Positions 6,410 through 14,653 of a DNA stretch of 15,079 bases are shown one piece after another. The stretch's first letter is position 1; each line of letters starts with the position of its first letter. This DNA is from Thermodesulfobacteriaceae bacterium (lineage in GTDB: Bacteria; Desulfobacterota; Thermodesulfobacteria; Thermodesulfobacteriales; Thermodesulfobacteriaceae): assembly GCA_015494725.1 (NCBI GenBank), contig WGAR01000095.1, positions 1 through 15,079 on the forward strand, written 5' to 3'. A program made the position numbers and the translations under genes. Below the pieces are notes generated by a model, which worked only from the letters and a program-made list of their open reading frames with translations, did no database searches and was not told the origin of the DNA.

Positions 6410-8311
6410 ATGAAAGGCAGGTTTTCTCTGGGAACGTTTCTGGGGCTTTCCTTTTTCTCGGCCATCCTTATTCAGGTCCTGGGGATCCTTCTGGTCCTGC
6501 ACCTTTTCAGCTATCAGAGCCATCTTTCGGTAGCCCTCAACATCTCCGGGCGTCAGCGTATGCTTACCCAGAAGTTGACCAAGGAGATCTTCATCTACGT
6601 CAAAAATCCCACTCCGGAGGCCCGGGAACGTTTTCTCAAGACCGCGGAACTCTTTAATCGCAGCCTCTACGCCCTCAGGAACGGATCCAAGGAGATGATG
6701 CTGGCCCGGCTCACCGATACCCGGGCCATCCAGAAATGGAAGGAGTGCGAGGAGGTCTGGAAAAAATTCTATTATCACGTACAGGAACTGGCCCGAACCC
6801 CGCCCGGAACTCCGGAATTTGAAAGACATCTCACCTACATCCGGGAACACAACCTGGAGGTGCTTCAGAAGGCCCATGCTTTCGTTCTGGCCTTACAGAG
6901 CCTTTCCCTGCGCCGAATCCGCTACACGGAAATATTCCTGGGAGCCTTTCTGTTGGTGGCCATAATCGTGGCCTCGGGGTCCTTCCTGCTGGTGAGGCGC
7001 TGGTTCTTGGGCCCCTTCGCCCGCTTCGTCTTCGGGTTCGAAAGGATGGCCTCCGGCGATCTGACCGTGGAATTCGAGGAGGCCCCCCGCATCCGGGAGA
7101 TCCAGATTCTGTCCCTTGCGGCCCGAAGACTGCGAACGGCCTTCGGGGAAGCCTTCGGTACCATCAGAGCGCAGACCGATCTCCAGAAGGCCACCTCCGA
7201 AATCATTCAGGAAGCCATCTCCCGGGTGGCGCAGGAAACCACCCGGACCGACGAACTGGCTACCCAGGTGGCAAACATCTCCAAATCGGTTCAGGAAGCC
7301 CTGGAACTTACCACCCATTCGGCCCGAGAGTTAAGCCAGGCCATAAACGAAATCAGTGAAAACGTAACCGTAGCCGCACAGGCTTCGGAGGAAGCCCGCA
7401 ACAAGGCCGAAGCTGCGGATGCAGCCATGAAGGGGCTCAGCGAACGAACCCGGGAGGTGGATGTGGTGGTCCAGACCATTAAAGAGATCACCGAACAGAC
7501 CAAACTCCTGGCCCTGAATGCCACCATCGAGGCGGCCCGGGCCGGAGAGGCCGGCAAAGGTTTTGCCGTGGTGGCCAACGAGGTCAAGGAACTGGCCAAA
7601 CAAACCGAGGAAGCCACGGAGCGCATCACCCGGGTCATGGAAAACATCCGCTCCGGGGCCGAGGAAACCGCGGAAGCGGTAACCGAGATCTCCTCCGCGG
7701 TGGCGGACCTCAGCGATCGGGCAGCGGCCATCGCCAGCGCGGTGGAGGAACAAACCGCGGTGGTAAACGACCTCACCCACCGCATCGAGGACGTCTCCGG
7801 TGAGGCCATAGAGCTCTCCAAGGTCTCCGATGATCTGGCCCATTCCGGTAAGGCCCTGGACGAAGCCGTGTCCCAGGTACAGGCCTCCCTGGAGGCCCTG
7901 GACGATACGGTAAAAAGCAGTCACGAGACCATCCAGCTCTTCCGCCTGGGCCAGAAACCGGCGGAACTGTTTACCCTGGATGCAAAGACCCTTCCCAAGG
8001 TGGTCCTCCTGGGCCACCGCGGCTGGGCAGCCCGTTTTATCGAGGCCGTGCTCCGAGGCCGGGCTCCGACCGTGGAACGGGACGCACGAAGGTGTCTTCT
8101 CGGACAGGCCCTCTCTCACCCCCGATTTTCACCTCTGTTTAGGGAAATAGAAGAAGATCACGCCAGACTCCATAACCTGGTCTCGGAATGGGAACGATAT
8201 CTTCGAGAGAACCAGCCCGATCCCATGGAACGGATAAACTGGTTCAAAGAGCGTCTGCGTCCCCTGCTGGATCGGGTATGCGGTTACCTCAAAACCAGGG
8301 TCTCGGCATAA
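6410..8311 (+). CDS. Methyl-accepting chemotaxis protein with PilJ/NarX-type sensor and C-terminal CZB zinc domain
   Basis: A 633-residue transmembrane chemoreceptor. Order: TM1 (about 8-33); a periplasmic four-helix PilJ-type N-terminal domain (36-165) with the signature NISGRQRMLTQK (44-55), related to the NarX P-box; TM2 (about 174-196); HAMP (197-250, with MASGDL); the cytoplasmic signalling coiled coil with hairpin tip EITEQTKLLALNATIEAARA (359-378) and GFAVVANEVKELAKQT (384-399), which contacts CheA/CheW; then a CZB domain (about 525-630). The CZB zinc ligands are present: His536 (GHRGW), Cys562 (RRCLLGQ), His584 and His588 (DHARLH). In known CZB receptors this domain senses zinc or the oxidant HOCl through the Cys-zinc site. 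No C-terminal CheR-tethering pentapeptide is seen, and no che genes are nearby. It has its own promoter and is followed after 22 bp by the porin gene. The periplasmic ligand is unknown. Confidence 0.92.
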   Translation: MKGRFSLGTFLGLSFFSAILIQVLGILLVLHLFSYQSHLSVALNISGRQRMLTQKLTKEIFIYVKNPTPEARERFLKTAELFNRSLYALRNGSKEMMLARLTDTRAIQKWKECEEVWKKFYYHVQELARTPPGTPEFERHLTYIREHNLEVLQKAHAFVLALQSLSLRRIRYTEIFLGAFLLVAIIVASGSFLLVRRWFLGPFARFVFGFERMASGDLTVEFEEAPRIREIQILSLAARRLRTAFGEAFGTIRAQTDLQKATSEIIQEAISRVAQETTRTDELATQVANISKSVQEALELTTHSARELSQAINEISENVTVAAQASEEARNKAEAADAAMKGLSERTREVDVVVQTIKEITEQTKLLALNATIEAARAGEAGKGFAVVANEVKELAKQTEEATERITRVMENIRSGAEETAEAVTEISSAVADLSDRAAAIASAVEEQTAVVNDLTHRIEDVSGEAIELSKVSDDLAHSGKALDEAVSQVQASLEALDDTVKSSHETIQLFRLGQKPAELFTLDAKTLPKVVLLGHRGWAARFIEAVLRGRAPTVERDARRCLLGQALSHPRFSPLFREIEEDHARLHNLVSEWERYLRENQPDPMERINWFKERLRPLLDRVCGYLKTRVSA

Positions 8312-8333
8312 AAACCTGAGGGGAGGGCAAAAA

Positions 8334-9872
8334 GTGAAAAGAAGAATTCAATTACTCACCGTGTTCCTATTTTCGATCTGGATGGGGAGTGCCCTGGCTT
8401 ATACTCTGCATCAGGGACGAAATGTTCTTCGAGTGGACTTCCGGGAAGAAGTCCGCTGGGAATACTGGAATACCTTTGACCAAAAATTTTCCCGGGACAA
8501 CTTTACCTATGATCGGAGCTATTCCTTTGCCTCCAGTAAGATGCGTCTGGGGATGGGAATTCGTTCCCCACGCGCTGAAGCCTATCTCCAGATTAACTGG
8601 ACCCAGTTGCTGGGACTTCCGGACCAGGGGGAGTTCGGTCTAGGAACACTTTATTATCAATTTAACGGAAAATTCGGCAACGGCCCGGGCTATGACACCA
8701 AAGCCACCCATATCGGCTACGGGGCCCTATCCCAGGCCTGGATCCGTTTTCAACCCCGTAGCTTGAGGGGGTTGAGTCTGACCCTGGGGCGTTTTCTCTA
8801 CGCCTCGGGGGCCGAGGGGAGTGCACCCCGAAACCCCTCCCTCCGGTGGGTGAAAAAATTCCGGATCTCCCAGCGTATGATCGGTCCCTTTGACTGGTCG
8901 CGGGTAGGAAGGGCTTTTGACGGCGCTCTGGCCTCCTACCACCGGCGCTTCTGGACCCTAACCCTCTCTTACCTTCATCCCACTCCGGGTGGTTTTTACC
9001 TGAAAAGAGACCACCTCCACCGCAAGGGCCAATCTGCCTATGATATCACCCTGGCCACCGTGGTCCTGAGTCTTCAGGATACCAACCCCTGGCTGCCGGG
9101 AACCGATTCCCAGCTCTTTTATTACTACTACAACGACCGTAGAAAACTCAAAAATCCCGCCTCGCTCTATAATCCCCAGCAAAACGGACTGGCGGACTGC
9201 GAGATAAATATGCTCGGAGGACACCTGCTTTACGCCCGAAAGGCCGGCCCCGGGATTATGGACCTCCTGCTCTGGGGAGGTTATCAATGGGGAGTATGGG
9301 GAAGGAATCCCTCGCTGGAACATCAGGCCTGGGCCCTGGCGGTGGAAGCCGGCTACCGGTTTCCTCATCTTCCCTGGCAGCCATGGTTCCGCCTGGGATA
9401 TTTTTACGGAAGCGGGGACGATCAGCCCGGGGATACCCAACATCATACCTTTTTCATGATGATTCCCACCCTGCGTATTTATTCCATGACCCCCTCTTAC
9501 ACCCTCATGAACACCACCTATTGGATGGGACAGATCATCCTGCAACCCGCTTCACATCTGCTCCTTCGCTCGGATTTTCATGTAGTTAATCTCACCCGAG
9601 GCCGGGATTACTGGTACCTGGGTTCCGGGATGATGCGCCCGGATGTATTCAGTTACGCCACCCTGGGAGCCCATATCCCCTACCGGGACCGCCATTTACT
9701 GACCATGTGGGACCTTTCCCTGTTTTTCAAAAACATCTATACCTCTCATGGTCTTCGCACCGATATGGATATATACTTGAGTCATATCTGGGGAAGGGAT
9801 GTGGTCAGGGACACCTTTAAGAGCGGGGACGAGCTTACCTTCTTTTATGTAGAATTACGGTTCACCTTTTAA
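8334..9872 (+). CDS. Alginate-export-family outer-membrane beta-barrel protein
   Basis: A 512-residue predicted porin-like barrel. The N-terminus (KRR, hydrophobic 8-20, cleavage near SALA-YT at 22-23) is a Sec signal peptide. The mature protein alternates aromatic and polar residues in strand-turn pattern, and its last residues (FFYVELRFTF) end in Phe, the usual outer-membrane assembly signal. GSGDDQPGDTQHHTFFMMIP matches the GDD-P-D-xxH-TFF-P turn seen in alginate_exp proteins. Early RVDFREEVRWEYWNTFD and the LRGLSLTLGRF strand also fit. The family name does not prove alginate transport; members carry various anionic or sugar compounds. The start is GTG 8334, supported by GAGGGGAGGG six bases upstream. 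It is translated in series with the chemoreceptor and the phosphatase. Codon use is somewhat more A/T-rich than in neighbours, as is common for barrels. Confidence 0.8.
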   Translation: MKRRIQLLTVFLFSIWMGSALAYTLHQGRNVLRVDFREEVRWEYWNTFDQKFSRDNFTYDRSYSFASSKMRLGMGIRSPRAEAYLQINWTQLLGLPDQGEFGLGTLYYQFNGKFGNGPGYDTKATHIGYGALSQAWIRFQPRSLRGLSLTLGRFLYASGAEGSAPRNPSLRWVKKFRISQRMIGPFDWSRVGRAFDGALASYHRRFWTLTLSYLHPTPGGFYLKRDHLHRKGQSAYDITLATVVLSLQDTNPWLPGTDSQLFYYYYNDRRKLKNPASLYNPQQNGLADCEINMLGGHLLYARKAGPGIMDLLLWGGYQWGVWGRNPSLEHQAWALAVEAGYRFPHLPWQPWFRLGYFYGSGDDQPGDTQHHTFFMMIPTLRIYSMTPSYTLMNTTYWMGQIILQPASHLLLRSDFHVVNLTRGRDYWYLGSGMMRPDVFSYATLGAHIPYRDRHLLTMWDLSLFFKNIYTSHGLRTDMDIYLSHIWGRDVVRDTFKSGDELTFFYVELRFTF

Positions 9873-9878
9873 ATACCG

Positions 9879-10652
9879 ATGTCTTCCAGAGAACCTGTAA
9901 CCTACTGTGTGCGCACGGATATCGGCCTGCGGCGGAAACGCAACGAGGACTCTTATCTGGTGGCTGATCGCCGTGATCCTCTTCTGGGAAGCCTCTGGGC
10001 CGTGGCCGACGGTATGGGCGGGCACCCGGACGGAGACCTGGCCAGCCGCCTGGTTTGCCGCTACCTGGAAGAACTTTACTTCTCGTCTCCGTCTTTTAAG
10101 GAGGCCCTGCTTTATCGTCTTCGTCCCCGGGCCCTCTTAAGCCGTCTTGAAAAATGTGTGGAGGAAGTCCAGAAACGGCTTCTGGAGTACGAAAAGAAAC
10201 ATCCTGAAAGCGAGGGCTTCGGCACCACGCTTTCGGTTCTGGTCCTCCGGGGAGGTCACGGTTTCATCGCCCATGTGGGAGACAGCCGCATCTACCGCCT
10301 GCGCCACGGCGACCTCACCCAGCTCACCACCGATGATACCCTGGTGCAGGAGATGGTAGAGGAGGGCGAAATGACCGAGGAGGAGGCCCGCACCAGTCGC
10401 TACCGCCATATCCTTACGCAGGCCCTGGGCGGAGGCTATGAAAAGGTGCGCTGTTTCTCCATAGATATCCGTCCCGGAGACCTCTACCTCCTTTCCACCG
10501 ACGGTCTGCACGACCTGGTGCCCGGAACGAGCATCCGAAAAATTCTTCTGGAGAACCCTCTTCCCCGGGTCTGTGATATGCTGGTAGAAGCCGCACTGGC
10601 CCGGGGCGGAAGGGATAACGTTACCGTAATCGTGGTCCGAATAGAGGGATAG
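9879..10652 (+). CDS. PP2C-family (PPM) Ser/Thr protein phosphatase
   Basis: A 257-residue soluble metal-dependent phosphatase of the bacterial Stp/PrpC type, expected to remove phosphate from Ser/Thr, most likely reversing the kinase encoded next door. All metal-binding motifs are present: RNEDSYLV (21-28), AVADGMGGH (41-49), GFGTTLSVLVL (113-123), HVGDSRIYR (132-140), LLSTDGLHDLV (204-214) and GGRDNVTVIVV (243-253). The key acidic residues are Asp24, Asp44, Asp135, Asp208 and Asp246. Length is normal. The ATG lies six bases after the porin stop and has no recognisable Shine-Dalgarno site, which suggests translational reinitiation from the porin gene. Only one base separates its stop from the kinase start. 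The residue motifs show an active enzyme; the pairing with the kinase is inference from position. Confidence 0.93.
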   Translation: MSSREPVTYCVRTDIGLRRKRNEDSYLVADRRDPLLGSLWAVADGMGGHPDGDLASRLVCRYLEELYFSSPSFKEALLYRLRPRALLSRLEKCVEEVQKRLLEYEKKHPESEGFGTTLSVLVLRGGHGFIAHVGDSRIYRLRHGDLTQLTTDDTLVQEMVEEGEMTEEEARTSRYRHILTQALGGGYEKVRCFSIDIRPGDLYLLSTDGLHDLVPGTSIRKILLENPLPRVCDMLVEAALARGGRDNVTVIVVRIEG

Positions 10653-10653
10653 G

Positions 10654-12438
10654 ATGTCCGAAGCGAAGAAATCTCCCCTCCTTCCCATAGGTACGGTCCT
10701 CAACGGGAAATGGGTCATTCTGGAGTTCATCGCCCGGGGAGGAATGGGCGAGGTCTATCGGGCCCATCAGGTCAATCTCAAAAGGGATGTAGCCATAAAG
10801 ATCGTCTCCCGGGAATGGCTGGAGACCTTTATCGACGATCCCGAGGAGCTGGAAAACGCCCTGCGCCGCTTCCGCCAGGAAGTGGAAACCATGGTCCAGA
10901 TCCGACACCCCAACGTGATTCAGATCTACGACTACGACAAGGCCCGGGTGGAGCTTCCGCAGGGGCCGGTAGAGATCGAATATCTGGTTCTGGAGTATAT
11001 CCCCGGGCGCACCCTGCGCAGCACCATGCGCGAGGAGGGGTTCTACCCCCTGGAGGAAGAGACCAGAGCCTGGATCGAAAAGTATTTCTTCCCGGTGCTC
11101 GAAGGGGTCAAAGCCATCCATCGATCCGGGATCTTTCATCGGGATCTCAAACCGGAAAACATCCTCCTGGACGGCGACATCCCCAAGATCGCGGACTTCG
11201 GCCTGGCCCGTTCCATCAGGATGGAGTCCATCACCACCTCCATGGAGATCAAGGGCACGCCGGCCTATATGGCTCCAGAACAATTCGTGGACTTCAAGGG
11301 AACCGATCAACGGGCCGATATTTACGCCCTGGGAAAAATCCTCTACGAGGCCGTAGCCGGTCGCATCCCTCCTGGAGCCACCCCCTTCCGTCAGGTAGGA
11401 CTTACAGATCCCAAGACCCCTTTCTTTAAGGCCCTGGACCGTATCATCCGCCGGGCCACCGAGGAAGATCCGGAAAAACGTTTCTCCAGCGTAGAGGAAA
11501 TGGAAAAGGCCCTGCGGGAAAGCCTGGCCACAAGACCTCTCCCGGAACCCGGAAGACTCCGGTTTCGATCCCGTTTCTGGATTGCCCTCGGAGCCCTGAT
11601 CCTTTTTCTAGCCCTGGTGGGAATCATCCTCTATCAAAGATTTTCCGGAGCCTCTCATCAGGAACTTCGCCTAACCACGGCCCCTCCTCTGCCCGGCAAT
11701 CTCCCTCCGGTGATCACTACCGCCGACGGTGCGGTAATGAAACTCCTTCCAGGGGGGCGGATAAAGGTTCCGCCGGGTTTGCTCGGAGATAGGGCCCGGA
11801 CGGTGCGGCTCAAACCTTTTTATCTGGATACCTATCCGGTAACCAACCATCAATATGTAAATTTTCTGAATCGTGTGCTTTCCCGCATTCGGGTAGAAAA
11901 CGGGGTGGTAAAGGAAGGAAAACACATCTGGCTCTACCTGGGAAAGATCAGTGAAAATTACGAACCCATCGTCTATCGAGGAGGAAAATTCCTGGTGCGG
12001 GATTCCATGCATGCCTCCTGCCCGGTGGTACGGGTCACGGCTTACGGAGCACAGGCTTACGCCGCCTTTTACGGAAAGCGTCTGCCCACCAAGGTGGAAT
12101 GGTTTTACGCGGTAACCGAGGGCCGGGGACTGGAAGATTCCCGCCTGAGGCTGCCCCGGACCTTTTACCGGCATTTCGAACTCCCCTTAAGTGTAATGGA
12201 GATGAAACCCAATCTTCTGGGAATCCGGGGGCTTAGTTCCCATTTCGGAGAATGGGTGCTCGACACCCTTACCCCTTCACCCGGATCCGGGGTGGTGCTC
12301 ATGAGCGGGGTTAAGTCCCACGAACCTTCGGATGTCTCCTCCCTCACCCCGGTGCGGCGCATGCCCTGGGAGGCCTTCGAGGAGGTGGGCTTCCGTTGCG
12401 CCCGGGATGTCGAACCCACCCCCGGAGCGAAAAATTAG
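10654..12438 (+). CDS. Transmembrane Ser/Thr protein kinase with extracytoplasmic FGE/SUMF1-like domain
   Basis: A 594-residue Hanks-type kinase. Cytoplasmic kinase domain (about 17-290): glycine loop ARGGMGEVYRA (27-37), Lys49 in AIKI, Glu76, catalytic loop HRDLKPEN (162-169), DFG (181-183) and GTPAYMAPEQ (201-210), so it should be an active RD kinase. A membrane helix follows (about 308-327). The outside part (about 355-586) matches the formylglycine-generating-enzyme/sulfatase-modifying fold: YPVTNHQYVNFLN (394-406), CPVVRVTAYGAQAYAAFYGKRLP split across 456-478, KVEWFYAV and VGFRCARDV (578-586). The usual GN-WEW-(C/T)-D segment is replaced by FGEWVLD, and the FGE active-site Cys pair is not apparent, so this domain is probably a binding or sensing module. 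The ribosome binding site GAGGG overlaps the phosphatase end. The gene stops 3 bp from the convergent ATPase gene. Confidence 0.92.
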   Translation: MSEAKKSPLLPIGTVLNGKWVILEFIARGGMGEVYRAHQVNLKRDVAIKIVSREWLETFIDDPEELENALRRFRQEVETMVQIRHPNVIQIYDYDKARVELPQGPVEIEYLVLEYIPGRTLRSTMREEGFYPLEEETRAWIEKYFFPVLEGVKAIHRSGIFHRDLKPENILLDGDIPKIADFGLARSIRMESITTSMEIKGTPAYMAPEQFVDFKGTDQRADIYALGKILYEAVAGRIPPGATPFRQVGLTDPKTPFFKALDRIIRRATEEDPEKRFSSVEEMEKALRESLATRPLPEPGRLRFRSRFWIALGALILFLALVGIILYQRFSGASHQELRLTTAPPLPGNLPPVITTADGAVMKLLPGGRIKVPPGLLGDRARTVRLKPFYLDTYPVTNHQYVNFLNRVLSRIRVENGVVKEGKHIWLYLGKISENYEPIVYRGGKFLVRDSMHASCPVVRVTAYGAQAYAAFYGKRLPTKVEWFYAVTEGRGLEDSRLRLPRTFYRHFELPLSVMEMKPNLLGIRGLSSHFGEWVLDTLTPSPGSGVVLMSGVKSHEPSDVSSLTPVRRMPWEAFEEVGFRCARDVEPTPGAKN

Positions 12439-12441
12439 AAA

Positions 12442-14514
12442 TCAAATCCTTAAGCGGCGGGCGTTCAGGGCCACGATAACCGTGCTCAGGGACATAAGCA
12501 CCGCCCCCATGGCCGGGCTTAAAAGCACCCCGTATTTGTAAAGGACCCCTGCGGCAAGGGGAATGGCCACCGCGTTATAGCCCGTGGCCCAGAAAAGATT
12601 CTGGATCATCTTGCGGTAGGTGGCCCGGGCCAGATCAATAATGGTCACCACATCCCCGGGATTGTTGCGCACCAGGACGATATCTGCGGTCTCGATGGCT
12701 ACCTCCGTTCCGGCCCCGATGGCGATACCCACATCCGCCTCCGCCAGAGCCGGGGCATCGTTTACCCCGTCGCCGGTCATGGCCACGATCTCACCCCGGG
12801 CCTTTACCTCGCGGATCTTCTCGGCCTTCTCCTGGGGAAGGACTTCGGCGAAAAACTCATCCAGCCCCAGTTCCTCGGCCACCGTGCGGGCCACCCGGGC
12901 GTTATCCCCGGTAAGCATGAAACATTTGATACCCCGGGCCTTAAGGGCCGCCACCGCCTCCCGGGACTCCGGACGCACCCGGTCGGAAAGACCGATGGCC
13001 CCGACGAGCTTGCCCTCCACCAGGACGAAGATCACCGTCTGCCCCTGAGCGGAAAGCTTAAGGGCCTCCTCGGGAGGATTAAGCCCTTTCTCCCGGAGAT
13101 AGCCCGGACTCACCACCAGGACCTCCCGACCGGAAACCCTGGCCCGAGCCCCGCGGCCGGGAAGGGCCTTAAAGTCTTCCACCGGATCGGTCTGCGGGGA
13201 AGCCTCGGCCACGGCCCGGGCGATGGGGTGTTCGGAATGGGTCTCCACCGAAGCGGCAAGCCGCAGGACCTCTTCCGGCGAAAAGCCCTCCCAGGAAAGG
13301 ACCCGGGTCACCCCGAAGCGACCCTCGGTAAGGGTCCCGGTCTTGTCAAAGACCACCGCGGTAAGGTTCCGGGCCCGCTCAAAGGCCGCCCGGTTGCGAA
13401 TGAGGAGCCCTCGCTTGGCCGCAAGGGCCGTGGAGACCGCCACCACCAGGGGCACAGCCAGCCCCAGGGCATGGGGACAGGTGATAACCATCACCGTAAC
13501 CGTGCGCTCCAGGGCAAAGGCCAGATCCTTGCGCATTACGGCCCACCAGACGAGGAAGGTGATGGCTCCACCGGAGAGGGCGATCAGGGTGAGCCAGAAG
13601 GCGGCCCGATTGGCGAGATCCTGGGTACGGGATTTGCTCTCCTGGGCCTGGCGCACCAGTTCAATGACCTGGGAAAGAAAGGATTCCGCCCCGGTGCGGG
13701 TGATCTCCACCACCAGGGAGCCCTCTCCGTTTATGGCCCCGCCGATGACCTCGTCGCCGGGTTTCTTTTCCACCGGGCGGGATTCGCCGGTGAGCATGGC
13801 CTCGTTTACCGCGCTCTGCCCCTCCAGCACCCGCCCGTCGGCCGGGATCTTTTCCCCGGGACGCACCAGCACCCGGTCTCCGGGACGCAGATGCTCAAGA
13901 GGGATCTCCTCGGTTCCCCCGTCGGGGAGCAGCCGGTGGGCCGTGGAGGGCATGAGCCGGGCCAGCTCCTCCAGCGCCCGGGAGGCCCCGAGCACCGAAC
14001 GCATCTCGATCCAGTGCCCGAGGAGCATGATGTCAATCAGGGTGGCCAGCTCCCAGAAGAAGACCTTTCCCGGAAGACCGAAGGTGACCAGAGTGCTATA
14101 ACCGTAAGCCGTGGTGATGGCCACGGCGATGAGGGTCATCATTCCCGGCCGGCGCTCCCCAAGCTCGGAGAAAAATCCCTTAAGGAAGGGCCAGCCCCCG
14201 TAAAAATAGACCGCACTGGCCAGCCCGAAGAGGAGATACCGATCGCCGGGAAAGGCCAGGGCCGAAAGCCCCAGAAGCTTCCGCAGCATGGGCGAGAGGA
14301 AGAGAATGGGAAGGGTGAGGAAGAGGGAGACCCAGAAACGTCTCCGGAAGTCCGCAATCATGTGGGAGTGATGGGCGGCATGCCCGGTATGACCTCCCGG
14401 ACCCCCGGGGGCTTCGTGCGCCCCGTGATCCATGTGCTCCGCAGGACTTCCGTGCTCCATAGGACTTCCGTGCTCCATATGGCTTCCATGTTCCATGGAG
14501 CCTCCGTGTCCCAT
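12442..14514 (-). CDS. copB: Copper-translocating P-type ATPase, CopB class (P1B)
   Basis: A heavy-metal efflux pump of the inner membrane, 690 residues from this ATG. The N-terminus (1-52) is His/Met/Gly-rich, with MEHGS-type repeats and GHTGHAAHHSH. About eight membrane helices follow from residue 60. Motifs: actuator TGES (242-245), metal-site CPH (346-348) in place of CPC, which marks the CopB group reported to move Cu(II)/Cu(I)/Ag, phosphorylation DKTGT (390-394, Asp390), SEHP (427-430), TGD (535-537), GDGVNDAP (581-588), and the C-terminal ATGYNAVAIP and MSLST (674-678). The start is uncertain: this ATG has a poor ribosome binding site, ATG 14496 has GGAGG just before it, and the frame continues upstream as His-rich sequence. 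The likely original start is ATG 14653, put out of frame by a G6 run. A Met/His-rich protein gene lies directly upstream, fitting a copper operon. Confidence 0.93.
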   Translation of the reverse strand: MGHGGSMEHGSHMEHGSPMEHGSPAEHMDHGAHEAPGGPGGHTGHAAHHSHMIADFRRRFWVSLFLTLPILFLSPMLRKLLGLSALAFPGDRYLLFGLASAVYFYGGWPFLKGFFSELGERRPGMMTLIAVAITTAYGYSTLVTFGLPGKVFFWELATLIDIMLLGHWIEMRSVLGASRALEELARLMPSTAHRLLPDGGTEEIPLEHLRPGDRVLVRPGEKIPADGRVLEGQSAVNEAMLTGESRPVEKKPGDEVIGGAINGEGSLVVEITRTGAESFLSQVIELVRQAQESKSRTQDLANRAAFWLTLIALSGGAITFLVWWAVMRKDLAFALERTVTVMVITCPHALGLAVPLVVAVSTALAAKRGLLIRNRAAFERARNLTAVVFDKTGTLTEGRFGVTRVLSWEGFSPEEVLRLAASVETHSEHPIARAVAEASPQTDPVEDFKALPGRGARARVSGREVLVVSPGYLREKGLNPPEEALKLSAQGQTVIFVLVEGKLVGAIGLSDRVRPESREAVAALKARGIKCFMLTGDNARVARTVAEELGLDEFFAEVLPQEKAEKIREVKARGEIVAMTGDGVNDAPALAEADVGIAIGAGTEVAIETADIVLVRNNPGDVVTIIDLARATYRKMIQNLFWATGYNAVAIPLAAGVLYKYGVLLSPAMGAVLMSLSTVIVALNARRLRI
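14425..14514 (-). repeat. 18-bp tandem repeats encoding MEHGSP-type units in the ATPase N-terminus
   Basis: Five 18-bp units encode MGHGGS, MEHGSH, MEHGSP, MEHGSP and AEHMDH. The copies at 14443-14460 and 14461-14478 are identical (plus strand AGGACTTCCGTGCTCCAT). Each unit supplies Met and His ligands suited to copper. Exact adjacent copies suggest recent expansion and possible length variation between strains. Confidence 0.8.
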
Positions 14515-14653
14515 GGAACTCTCGTGCCCGGCATGGATCCCGGGCCCTCCGTGGCCTTCATGGCCGGCATGGCCGGCGGAATGGCCTTTAGATTCCGAAG
14601 AAACTCCGCCGGCTCCCCCCGGTATGTTGGGTATGATCCTCGGACGAATGCAT
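14515..14653 (-). other. Frameshifted His-rich leader of the CopB ATPase (G6 homopolymer)
   Basis: On the minus strand an ATG (14653) follows the TAG of the upstream gene with no gap. It reads MHSSEDHTQHTGG and then hits a run of six G (14620-14615), after which its frame stops at 21 codons. In the ATPase frame, the DNA after the run reads AGGVSSESKGHSAGHAGHEG and then GPGIHAGHESS directly into the annotated Met. Dropping one G joins the two frames and adds 46 residues containing further His pairs and GH repeats. No in-frame ATG, GTG or TTG exists upstream of 14514 back to the stop at 14767-14769. So this stretch is most likely the true N-terminus broken by one base, by sequencing error, mutation, or a slippery tract. 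Confidence 0.6.
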
